Of a DNA stretch of 64,000 nt, positions 1-7,284 are shown in pieces. Source of the stretch: Algoriphagus ratkowskyi (lineage in GTDB: Bacteria; Bacteroidota; Bacteroidia; Cytophagales; Cyclobacteriaceae); assembly GCF_002150505.1 (NCBI RefSeq), contig NZ_MSSV01000011.1, positions 124,001 through 188,000 on the forward strand, written 5' to 3'. The notes beneath the pieces were generated by a model, which did no database searches, was not told where the DNA came from, and was given only the letters and a program-made list of their open reading frames with translations. How positions within the stretch are numbered: the stretch's first letter is position 1; each line of letters opens with the position of its first letter. The position numbers were made by a program, and so were the translations under genes.

Positions 1-1305
1 TTCAACAGCAATACCTTGAGCATCATTGAAAAAGAATGAAGTTCTATACGTAGTATTCTCTCCACCACCCGAGGCAGCAAAATTATGGTACTGGCTTAAA
101 TTATCCTTGTTGATCAGTTCTTGATAAAGATCGGTATCAGATCCCAAATCATTTCCTTCACCGATAAGTCCCTGATCAATTAGGCCTCTGTATTGAGAAG
201 CAGTAAGATTTTCAGGCCTTTTATCTACATATTCTCTTTGCACGTAGGTAGAATAATCAAATCTAGACTGACCTGATTTACCTTTTTTGGTAGTGATCAA
301 GATCACACCTGCATTACCTCTAGTACCGTAAATAGCTGCTGCTGAACCGTCCTTCAACACGTCGAAAGTAGCTATATCATCCTGCTGCAATAGATCCAAG
401 CTTCCACCAGGAATACCATCGATTACGATTAATGGTTGAGTGGTACCTTTCACTGAGCTAAGACCTCTCAATTGGATGTTAGTAGGTCCATTAGGGTTAT
501 TTCCCTGTGTTCTTACAATGTTCAATCCTGCTACTTTTCCTTGAATCAGTTCCATTGGGGAACGCATGCCTCCTTGGATAAAGTCCTCGCTTGATACATT
601 CACTACTGCAGAAGTTATTTCCTTTTTCTTCTGAGTACCATACCCAATCACAACAACCTCATTGAGTGACTGAATATCATCCATCATGGTGATGTTGAAT
701 GTTCTTCTTTCGCCTACTGCCATCTCCACAGATTCCATTCCGATGAATGAGAAAGTAAGAACAGACGATCCAGAAGTCACATCAAGGCTAAATTTTCCAT
801 CAATGTCAGTGACAGTACCGTTTGTAGTGCCCTTTTCGATCACAGTCACACCTGGAAGTGCCATATTCGTTTCGTCCACAATTACACCTGTTACGGTAAT
901 TGCCGCAGCCTCCTCGATAGTAACAGCTGTTTCAGGAACATACACGGCTCTTTTTCTCACCATGATGTTCTGATTAATCTGCTTGAACTCTAGCTTAGTC
1001 TGTCTAGACATTTCCACCAAAGCATCAAAAACATTTGTATTGATGTCTATTGCCACAGCTGGAATCCCTTTGATTTCCTTGTTGGTGAAGACAAAATTAA
1101 ATCCTGTAGCTGCTTCTATTTTCTTAAAAGCGTCTTCTACAGATGCATTTTTTAAATGCATACTTACTTGAACCTCGTCCATTCTTTTGTCCTGAATCTT
1201 ACCCGTTGCGGCAAAGAGGACAGTCATGGTGAGGCACTGTACTAAGATTATCTGGAAAAATCTCTTAGATACAGCTAAAACGTGTAACCGTACGTCATTT
1301 TTCAT
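1..1305 (-). CDS. SusC/RagA-family TonB-linked outer membrane receptor, N-terminal part (partial)
   Basis: Reading the minus strand from an ATG at 1305 gives 435 open codons to the window edge, so the C-terminal barrel lies outside. Visible parts: a basic start and hydrophobic signal segment (about residues 12-34), an STN secretin/TonB short N-terminal domain (about 45-115), a CarboxypepD-regulatory-like domain (about 136-212), the linker LNEVVVIGYGTQKK, then the plug with the hallmarks PLIVIDGIPG and AAAIYGTRGNAGVILITTKKG split over residues 291-342. Such receptors import large substrates, usually glycans or peptides, across the outer membrane with a SusD lipoprotein. The STN domain is what FecR anti-sigma factors contact, and the gene follows fecR and an ECF sigma gene on the same strand. 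The substrate cannot be told from this part. Confidence 0.95.
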   Translation of the reverse strand, partial: MKNDVRLHVLAVSKRFFQIILVQCLTMTVLFAATGKIQDKRMDEVQVSMHLKNASVEDAFKKIEAATGFNFVFTNKEIKGIPAVAIDINTNVFDALVEMSRQTKLEFKQINQNIMVRKRAVYVPETAVTIEEAAAITVTGVIVDETNMALPGVTVIEKGTTNGTVTDIDGKFSLDVTSGSSVLTFSFIGMESVEMAVGERRTFNITMMDDIQSLNEVVVIGYGTQKKKEITSAVVNVSSEDFIQGGMRSPMELIQGKVAGLNIVRTQGNNPNGPTNIQLRGLSSVKGTTQPLIVIDGIPGGSLDLLQQDDIATFDVLKDGSAAAIYGTRGNAGVILITTKKGKSGQSRFDYSTYVQREYVDKRPENLTASQYRGLIDQGLIGEGNDLGSDTDLYQELINKDNLSQYHNFAASGGGENTTYRTSFFFNDAQGIAVE

Positions 1306-1385
1306 AACTTTCAATTGGTTTAAACTACTTGGTATGGTTTATTCTTAAAATCCGGAATGCTTACTGAGCACCCGGAAACTTCAGA

Positions 1386-1416
1386 CTGGAGATGTTGACG
1401 CATCTTCAGTTTTTTT
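1386..1416 (+). terminator. Terminator-like hairpin facing the plus strand inside a minus-strand region
   Basis: CTGGAGATG (1386-1394) pairs with CATCTTCAG (1401-1409) over nine base pairs with one G-T wobble, loop TTGACG, then seven T. The T-run is only on the plus strand, while all neighbouring genes are on the minus strand. It would stop antisense transcription entering the fecR gene from the receptor gene. Function inferred from shape only. Confidence 0.4.
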
Positions 1417-1458
1417 GCTTTTTCACTTATTGAGGTTTCTTTCATAGATAATAGGGGG

Positions 1459-2541
1459 TTATTGTTTAAAATTTATTTGAATTTCTTTGCCTTCTATCTC
1501 ATAATCGAATCGAGCGGTATAGCTCAATCCTTCTAAAATATTTTTTAGCGTCTCACCTTTAAATTTCCCTGATAGGGTCAGATTTTGATCTTTAAATTGG
1601 TTCACTGTGATAGTTACACCGAACCAGTTTTCTAGAATCTTAATAGCTTCAGGTAGGGGAGTGGCGTCAAAAATGATGGTTTGATACATCCAAGCGATCA
1701 CATTTTCTTGATCGAAAACGTCTTTTTCCCAAGAATGCCCCTTTGCAAAAGTGATCACTTGCTCACCAGGAATGAGGTAGTCCATAAACTCCTGAACTTC
1801 CTGTGATTTAACCTCAACTTTACCGGTAATCAGAGATATTTCGATTTTCTCTGAAATATTTGCCTTTATATTAAAGGAGGTCCCAAGTGCCTTGGTCGTG
1901 ATATCTTGTGTGTGAACTATGAATGGTTTTAGCTTATCATGCGCTACTTCAAAAAATGCTTCGCCTTCCAGGAATATCTCCCGAGTTTCCCCCACGAAAT
2001 TTTGTACATATCTAATGCTACTTCCTGCATTCAACTTCACTACTGATCCATCACTCAGAGTAACTGAGGATTTTACGCCTGGTTTGGTGCTGTAGGTAAG
2101 CCAATTGATTTCTTGAGGTATTTCTCTTTCAGGCAGTGAATAGTAAAGAAATCCAAGCAATGCCGCCAACAAAACTATAGCAGCGATTTTTAGCAGAGGA
2201 TAATTAAAATTTCTTTGGCTGGACTCCTGTGTATATCGCTTGATTGTTGCCTGTGAGTTAATCGGAATCGCTGATTTTTCAGTGTCTTCTGATACTTGAT
2301 CCACTAACTTGGTATCTATTTTTGTCCAAAGAGAAGCGATATCATCTTCTTTGATTTGGTGGTCAGTCTTTCGGATATTCAGCACTATCGCCCGAGCTAT
2401 CTGAATTTCTTTGATGCGATCAGGGTATTTTTCTAAGTAAAGCTCCCACCTAACATTTCTTTGATTGTTGGGATACAGTATCCATTCTCTGAAGTCAGAG
2501 TCTAAAACGAAATCTTCTACCGAGAAATTTGATTTATCCAT
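1459..2541 (-). CDS. FecR-family anti-sigma factor / transmembrane signal transducer
   Basis: 360 residues, ATG start. The N-terminal ~110 residues are cytoplasmic and would bind the ECF sigma factor; a single membrane helix lies at about 115-134 (LLKIAAIVLLAALLGFLYY). The periplasmic FecR domain follows (about 155-250, with SVTLSDGSVVKLNAGS), then a C-terminal DUF4974-type domain (about 290-358) resembling an STN fold. In this family the protein holds the sigma factor until the outer-membrane receptor signals substrate binding. It sits between the ECF sigma gene and the SusC-type receptor whose STN domain would be the contact, all on the same strand, so the three genes form one cell-surface signalling set. 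Full length compared with family members. Confidence 0.93.
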   Translation of the reverse strand: MDKSNFSVEDFVLDSDFREWILYPNNQRNVRWELYLEKYPDRIKEIQIARAIVLNIRKTDHQIKEDDIASLWTKIDTKLVDQVSEDTEKSAIPINSQATIKRYTQESSQRNFNYPLLKIAAIVLLAALLGFLYYSLPEREIPQEINWLTYSTKPGVKSSVTLSDGSVVKLNAGSSIRYVQNFVGETREIFLEGEAFFEVAHDKLKPFIVHTQDITTKALGTSFNIKANISEKIEISLITGKVEVKSQEVQEFMDYLIPGEQVITFAKGHSWEKDVFDQENVIAWMYQTIIFDATPLPEAIKILENWFGVTITVNQFKDQNLTLSGKFKGETLKNILEGLSYTARFDYEIEGKEIQINFKQ

Positions 2542-2692
2542 AATGAGCCTATTCAGTACATTAAGGAGCGAAGAGTGGAAAGTTATCCTTCTAATTTTTA
2601 ATTTTTTTTAACAATTACAGTTTCGTTATTAAAAAATGCGATCGATTGCGGAATTCGCAATAAAGCTTATTGAAAATTGATGATATGTAATG

Positions 2693-3286
2693 TTAAAAGA
2701 GAAATATAACTAGCCCTAAAACAGTGATTGCTTTCTTTAAAGCATTGATGGCTTTCCAAGCTAATGTATAAGTAGAACGAATATTAATATCCAGAAGGTT
2801 GGCAGTTTCCTCATAGCTCAGCTTCTCAAAAAATAGGTATTGCAGCACTTCTTTTTGGCGAATAGGCAGTTTATCCATTGCTCCATACATCTTATCAGTG
2901 ATTTCTGTTTCTGCTTGATTTTTCACCAACTCATCTTCTATTGAGTTCACCGAAGATTCTTGATCAGTTAACCAATGAACACTGGATCTTCGGGCATTTT
3001 TACCTAATTCTTTTTGAATCCGATTTGACAGTGATTTGAATAAATATTGCTTGACGATTACGTCACTGCAAAGTTTAGCTCTGTAATTCCACAGATCTAT
3101 AAAGACATCTTGAATTGCATCCTTTACTAGTGCTTCATCAGCGTGAAGGCTCATTCCAAAACTATATAAATCTTTGATGTACAGAGTGTAAATAGCTTCA
3201 AGAGCAGGCTTTTCTCCAGATCTAAGGGAATTCCACAGATGGTCTATCGTGAGATTTTTGAGATGAATAGTATTTGAAAAAGACAA
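2693..3286 (-). CDS. ECF-type RNA polymerase sigma-70 factor
   Basis: 197 residues. Region 2 is visible as the stretch around LVKDAIQDVFIDLWNYR and region 4 as LPIRQKEVLQYLFFEKLSYEETA with the helix-turn-helix after it; the hydrophobic tail VLGLVIFLF is common in Bacteroidota ECF factors paired with FecR. It should direct RNA polymerase to the receptor operon when released by the FecR protein encoded downstream (gap about 150 nt). The start is uncertain: the frame opens with TTG at 3286 and there is no ATG upstream of region 2, so TTG is taken as the start. The gene is followed on the same strand by fecR and the SusC-type receptor. Confidence 0.9.
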   Translation of the reverse strand: MSFSNTIHLKNLTIDHLWNSLRSGEKPALEAIYTLYIKDLYSFGMSLHADEALVKDAIQDVFIDLWNYRAKLCSDVIVKQYLFKSLSNRIQKELGKNARRSSVHWLTDQESSVNSIEDELVKNQAETEITDKMYGAMDKLPIRQKEVLQYLFFEKLSYEETANLLDINIRSTYTLAWKAINALKKAITVLGLVIFLF

Positions 3287-3450
3287 TTAAATCTTGGGTT
3301 ATTTAAATTGATGTGCCAAGTAACGGATTTTATACAGGCTTTAAAAAATATTCTTTATTAATGGTCATGGAAAAGATTTGAAATAGGCTAGATATTTCAC
3401 TGAAGAGAAAGGACTTCTAATCCAATTACACCAGAAAATCCAAATATGTA

Positions 3451-4014
3451 TCAAATCTCATCGAGGCCTTTACGATGTGGTTCAACTTGCTTTTTAAACT
3501 CTGTGGGAGTCATGCCAATTTCCTTCTTGAATTGTGAAGAAAGATAAGCCACGCTGCTATAGTTAAGCTGATCTGCAATTTCAGAGAGATTTTTCTCATT
3601 GTAAAAAATCAGCTCCTTCACTCGTTCAATCTTCAATTTGGTGATATATTTCTCGATAGTTATACCTTCTACTTGTGAAAAAAGTTTACTCAAATAAGTG
3701 TATTCATGCTGAAGATGCTCGGCTATAAAGCTGGAATAATTTTCAGACATAGGCTCGTTCGAATGCTGGATCTGCTCAATAAGTATGCTTTTGATTTGAG
3801 AGATCAGCATAGACTTACCTTCCTCTAGCATTTCGAATCCTCTGTCTCGTAGTGAAACATCTAATTGTCCCTTCTGTGAACTGCTAATAGGATTGTCTAA
3901 TACAATTTTTCCCAATTCTACAAAAGAGTAGGGTAGTGCCAACTGTTGCAATACATCCTCTACAGAAGTGATGCATCTAGGACAAACCATGTTTTTGATG
4001 ATTAGAGTTGGCAT
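3451..4014 (-). CDS. AraC-family regulator with CxxC (heavy-metal-associated-like) N-terminus
   Basis: 187 residues. The N-terminal half begins like a small heavy-metal-associated (HMA) fold: MPTLIIKNMVCPRCITSVED, with Cys11 and Cys14 in the metal-binding loop position. The C-terminal half is an AraC-type double helix-turn-helix (about 85-180), with the second helix pair ending in FKKEIGMTPTEFKKQ. Proteins of this layout are frequent in Bacteroidota; a metal or redox signal is a plausible inducer but is inference. It is divergent from the GbsR-like gene and the RND efflux operon, sharing a 204-bp intergenic region, so it may regulate the pump or itself. The ATG at 4014 gives the expected fold start. 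Confidence 0.85.
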   Translation of the reverse strand: MPTLIIKNMVCPRCITSVEDVLQQLALPYSFVELGKIVLDNPISSSQKGQLDVSLRDRGFEMLEEGKSMLISQIKSILIEQIQHSNEPMSENYSSFIAEHLQHEYTYLSKLFSQVEGITIEKYITKLKIERVKELIFYNEKNLSEIADQLNYSSVAYLSSQFKKEIGMTPTEFKKQVEPHRKGLDEI

Positions 4015-4141
4015 TTTGTGTGAAGGTTTCTATGGTAAAGGGAATCAGTTATTCAAAAGTTCTAACTTAGGTATTTCTTCTATGCAAATACCATTGAGCG
4101 AGAGGTTTGAGTAGATTTTCATAAATATTTTAAAAAGATTA

Positions 4142-4161
4142 GGTTCTGTATTTGCAGAACC
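4142..4161. promoter_or_regulatory. Perfect inverted repeat, probable operator of the GbsR/MarR regulator
   Basis: GGTTCTG, six bases, then CAGAACC: a perfect 7-bp dyad that contains the -33 TTTG box of the promoter just upstream of the regulator gene. A dyad covering a promoter box next to a winged-helix regulator is the usual layout for autorepression. The half-site sequence CAGAACCAAC occurs again at 4710-4719 in front of tolC. Confidence 0.6.
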
Positions 4162-4183
4162 AACAGAACTTATATTACCTTTG
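4151..4183 (+). promoter_or_regulatory. Bacteroidota-type promoter of the GbsR-RND operon
   Basis: TTTG at 4151-4154, 21-nt spacer, TACCTTTG at 4176-4183. This matches the Bacteroidota consensus TTTG / TAnnTTTG exactly with usual spacing. Transcription would start near 4190, leaving a leader of about 30 nt before the ATG at 4219. Confidence 0.7.
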
Positions 4184-4218
4184 TCCCGTTACCAGATCAT
4201 AATCCAAATTAATTGAAG

Positions 4219-4680
4219 ATGATATTAACCACTAAACACAAAGAGCTAATTGAAAGAATAGGGGTATTCCATGAGCACAAAGGAATGCAGCCTTTAGTAG
4301 GTAGAATTATCGGTTTGCTATTGGTACATGAAGAAGGTGAGGTTTCATTCGATGAAATCGTAGAGAACTTAGGGGTCAGTAAAAGTGCCGTTAGTAATGC
4401 ATTGACTTTCCTTCAGGCCAAAGATAGATGTGTGTATTCTACGCGGCCTGGAGATAGGAAAAGATACTTCGCTCTGAAGGTAAGTGATTGGAGAGAGGAT
4501 TTTGAAAAGGAATTATTGGACATCGCAGAAATCCAGAAATTCATTGACGAGGTATTGGAAGTCAGAACTCAAAAAAACCCTGAGTTCAATTGTAAAATGA
4601 AGGACTTCTCTAATTTCTTGGGCTTCTTCAAAAAGGAAATACCATTGTTATTTGAGCGATTTAAAAATCAACAGGGATAA
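4219..4680 (+). CDS. GbsR/MarR-family transcriptional regulator
   Basis: 153 residues from the ATG at 4219; an in-frame TTG six bases earlier is possible but less likely. The winged-helix core is visible: KGMQPLVGRIIGLLLVHEEG, then FDEIVENLGVSKSAVSNALTFL (recognition helix) and a wing with RPGDRKRYFALK. The C-terminal part is helical and likely dimerises. Bacteroidota RND efflux operons commonly open with a gene of this type, which represses the pump. Here it is followed 72 nt later by tolC, the adaptor and the RND permease. The perfect dyad over its own promoter and related half-sites before tolC fit autoregulation and control of the pump. Confidence 0.9.
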   Translation: MILTTKHKELIERIGVFHEHKGMQPLVGRIIGLLLVHEEGEVSFDEIVENLGVSKSAVSNALTFLQAKDRCVYSTRPGDRKRYFALKVSDWREDFEKELLDIAEIQKFIDEVLEVRTQKNPEFNCKMKDFSNFLGFFKKEIPLLFERFKNQQG

Positions 4681-4687
4681 AAAAATT

Positions 4688-4739
4688 TGAACATTTAGTT
4701 CATAAAAAACAGAACCAACTATATTTATTATAACCAACT
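4688..4739 (+). promoter_or_regulatory. Operator-like repeats in front of tolC
   Basis: The 72-nt gap between the regulator and tolC holds TGAAC-ATTTA-GTTCA (4688-4702, a 5-bp dyad), the sequence CAGAACCAACT (4710-4720) that repeats the dyad half-site found upstream of the regulator, and a direct repeat ACCAACT at 4714-4720 and 4733-4739. No good TAnnTTTG box is present. Probably extra binding sites for the same regulator; inference. Confidence 0.45.
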
Positions 4740-4752
4740 AGTATTCAACGAC

Positions 4753-6120
4753 ATGTTAAAGAAGTATTTAATTTATGCATTTTTCTTATTGGCTCCAGCT
4801 ATGGCTATGGGCCAAGAATCGGTGCAGGAATTTAGTCTCCCTGATACGCTTACACTGAAGGAGAGCATTCAGATTGGTTTGGAAAATAACCGAACCCTGA
4901 AAAAAGCGATTTTAGACGAGGAGAAGGCCAAGTATCAGAGAAATGAGATCAGAGGAGCAGGTCTTCCACAGTTCTCTGCTTATGGTCAGTACAACAATTT
5001 CTTGGATGTATTCCCTCAGGCAGTACCAGGTGGTATTTTCGGTGGAGATCCAGGAGATATTCAAGTGATCTCGCTTGGCGTACCTCAGTCACTCAAAGCT
5101 GGCTTCCAATTGAACCAATTGATTTTTAGTAATTCCTATTTAATTGGTTTGAAAGCAGCCAAAACTGGCGAAGAGTTTTACCGCATTTTGGCAGAGCAAT
5201 CCGAAGAGGATGTGATTCACGAAATTTCCATGAATTATTTAGGCGTGATTCAGCTAGAACTTCAAAAGGAGAATTTGCTTGCGAATATCAACCAGCTTGA
5301 AAGTTTGGAGAAAATCCTCCAAGCGCGATATGACAATGATCTAGCGCGAAAAGTAGATCTAAACCGAGTTAAGGTGAACCTGACTTCAATTAAATCTGAG
5401 CAAGAAAACCTAGATATCGCAATCTTTCAGCAGGAAGGTTACCTCAAGCTATTGATGGGGATTCCGGTGGATACAGAGATCAACCTAGATCATTCTGTTT
5501 CAGATATGGACCAGAAAGTGAAGAATTTCCAAGTAGGTGATTTCAATATTTTCGATAGAAAAGATATTCAAGTGCTTGGTGTGCAGGAGCAGTTGTACGA
5601 GTATGAATACAAGAATATCAAGGCTGCAAATCAACCTCAGTTAGTTGGATTCGCTGATTTCAACAAGAATGCTTTCTCTAATAACTTTGATTTCCTCAGC
5701 CAAAATAAAGTATGGTATCAGGGGTTCCTGATCGGGGTAAAATTGGAGATACCAATTTTTGATGGAATGCAGACCAAATACAAAGCTGCACAATCAAGAG
5801 TTAGTGCACAGCAATTGAATTTAGATCGCCTTCAGCTGGAAGATGCTGCTGATTTGGAATATAAAAATGCGATTAACAAGTACTACAATTCTTTAACTAC
5901 GCTTGCTTCTCTGGATAGCAACCTGGATTTGGCTGATGAAGTGATGAAAGAAACTACCCTGCTGTACAAAGAAGGATTAAGCCCTTTGACGGACTTGCTA
6001 GATGCAGAGACCACGCAGAGACAAGCACAAGCTAACTATAACAATCAAATCATACAGGTGAGAATTGCACAACTGGAGATTCTTAACTCTTCCGGCAAGA
6101 TCACTAACCTTTTACTGTAA
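4753..6120 (+). CDS. TolC-family outer membrane efflux channel
   Basis: 455 residues, with a signal peptide ending near MAMGQE (about residue 21). Two outer-membrane efflux protein repeats follow, rich in long helices: the first contains LKESIQIGLENNRTLKKAI, the second has LQLEDAADLEYKNAINKYYNSL and ends with YNNQIIQVRIAQLEILNSSGKI, a typical TolC-repeat ending. It forms the outer-membrane/periplasmic tunnel of the tripartite pump encoded by the next two genes. The gene is 72 nt after the regulator and 108 nt before the chosen start of the adaptor, all on one strand. Length is normal for the Bacteroidota group. Confidence 0.95.
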   Translation: MLKKYLIYAFFLLAPAMAMGQESVQEFSLPDTLTLKESIQIGLENNRTLKKAILDEEKAKYQRNEIRGAGLPQFSAYGQYNNFLDVFPQAVPGGIFGGDPGDIQVISLGVPQSLKAGFQLNQLIFSNSYLIGLKAAKTGEEFYRILAEQSEEDVIHEISMNYLGVIQLELQKENLLANINQLESLEKILQARYDNDLARKVDLNRVKVNLTSIKSEQENLDIAIFQQEGYLKLLMGIPVDTEINLDHSVSDMDQKVKNFQVGDFNIFDRKDIQVLGVQEQLYEYEYKNIKAANQPQLVGFADFNKNAFSNNFDFLSQNKVWYQGFLIGVKLEIPIFDGMQTKYKAAQSRVSAQQLNLDRLQLEDAADLEYKNAINKYYNSLTTLASLDSNLDLADEVMKETTLLYKEGLSPLTDLLDAETTQRQAQANYNNQIIQVRIAQLEILNSSGKITNLLL

Positions 6121-6228
6121 AAAAAAACTCAAACCAATGATGAAATCGAGCATATCCTATGCCTCCCTGATAGGGATATATGAACTATGCGAGATTTTCT
6201 TAACCGACTTAAAATATATCATAATCAG

Positions 6229-7281
6229 ATGAAAAAAATACTAATCATAGCTCTTCTATTAATAAGCGTAGGTGCTGTAGCTTTCACGCTTTACAATAAT
6301 AAAGAAGAAATGAATGAAGCTGCCACGCTTGCCATGAAATCCAGTGAATATATCTCTGTGACTGTGGAAAAGGTGGAAGAAAGGACAGTAAATAGAAACT
6401 TTGAAGCAAACGGGATTTTTGAACCTTCTCAGGAATTGAAGTTAATGGCTGAAACTTCTGGAGCGATTGTGAAGATCCAGCGAAGAAAAGGTGACTATGT
6501 GAGAAGGGGAGATTTGATCGTACAGATCGATGATCGATTGATCCGCTCTGAATATACGATTGCAAAATTGACTAGAGATCAAGCTGAGAAAGACTTGAAA
6601 CGTTTTGAAAATCTCGCATCAACAGATGCGATTACGAAAAAGCAATTGGAAGAAAACGAAAATGCGTTCAAAATCGCAGATGCTCAACTTTTAGCTTTGA
6701 AAAAGAGACTGGATGATACGCAAGTCACTGCTCCGATTGCCGGTTTTATCAACGAAGACTATTATGAATTGGGAACTTTGGTTAGCCCAGGAATGCCTTT
6801 GGCAGATATCATCAATAAGAATCCTTTGAAGCTATCTGTGAATGTGACTGAAACTGAAATCTCAAAAGTGAAGAAAGGTGACGAAATCGCTGTGCGGGTG
6901 AACGCTATGTCCGATCAAGATTTTACTGGTAAAGTACATTTCATCTCTGATATGGCTGATGCCTCTTTCAAGTACCAAGTAGAACTGATCATGAATAGCA
7001 AAAATCAGGATGAGATCAAGCCAGGGATGTTTGGAACTGCTCAGTTCAAATTTTCTCAGGAAGAGATGGTGTTGATGATTGATAGAAAATCTATTTCAGG
7101 AAGTTTGAAAAACCCAGGAGTTTACCTGATCAAAGACGGTGTGGCTGTCTATCAGTCTGTGAAAATCCATCCCTTAGATGACGGCTCAGTTGAGATTTTG
7201 GATGGCTTGAAAGCTGGTGACGAAGTGATCGCTTCTGGTCTGATCAATGTGAAAGAAGGAACAAAAGTCAAAGTTCAGTAA
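6229..7281 (+). CDS. RND efflux periplasmic adaptor (membrane fusion protein, HlyD/AcrA type)
   Basis: 350 residues from the ATG at 6229. The frame is open further upstream (ATG at 6187), but 6229 places the hydrophobic anchor MKKILIIALLLISVGAVAF at the N-terminus and is preferred. Domains: lipoyl half-motifs around LMAETSGAIVKIQRRKGDYVRRGDLI, an alpha-hairpin rich in Lys/Glu (about 105-160), the second lipoyl half (VTAPIAGFINE), then beta-barrel and membrane-proximal domains (GTAQFKF to the end). It links the inner-membrane RND permease to TolC. Its stop is only 3 nt before the permease ATG, so translation is probably coupled. Confidence 0.95.
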   Translation: MKKILIIALLLISVGAVAFTLYNNKEEMNEAATLAMKSSEYISVTVEKVEERTVNRNFEANGIFEPSQELKLMAETSGAIVKIQRRKGDYVRRGDLIVQIDDRLIRSEYTIAKLTRDQAEKDLKRFENLASTDAITKKQLEENENAFKIADAQLLALKKRLDDTQVTAPIAGFINEDYYELGTLVSPGMPLADIINKNPLKLSVNVTETEISKVKKGDEIAVRVNAMSDQDFTGKVHFISDMADASFKYQVELIMNSKNQDEIKPGMFGTAQFKFSQEEMVLMIDRKSISGSLKNPGVYLIKDGVAVYQSVKIHPLDDGSVEILDGLKAGDEVIASGLINVKEGTKVKVQ

Positions 7282-7284
7282 GCT

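Noticed and set aside
686..1171. Two plus-strand open frames opposite the SusC-type gene
   Set aside because: They mirror the receptor coding frame; the minus strand gives clear STN, regulatory and plug domains.
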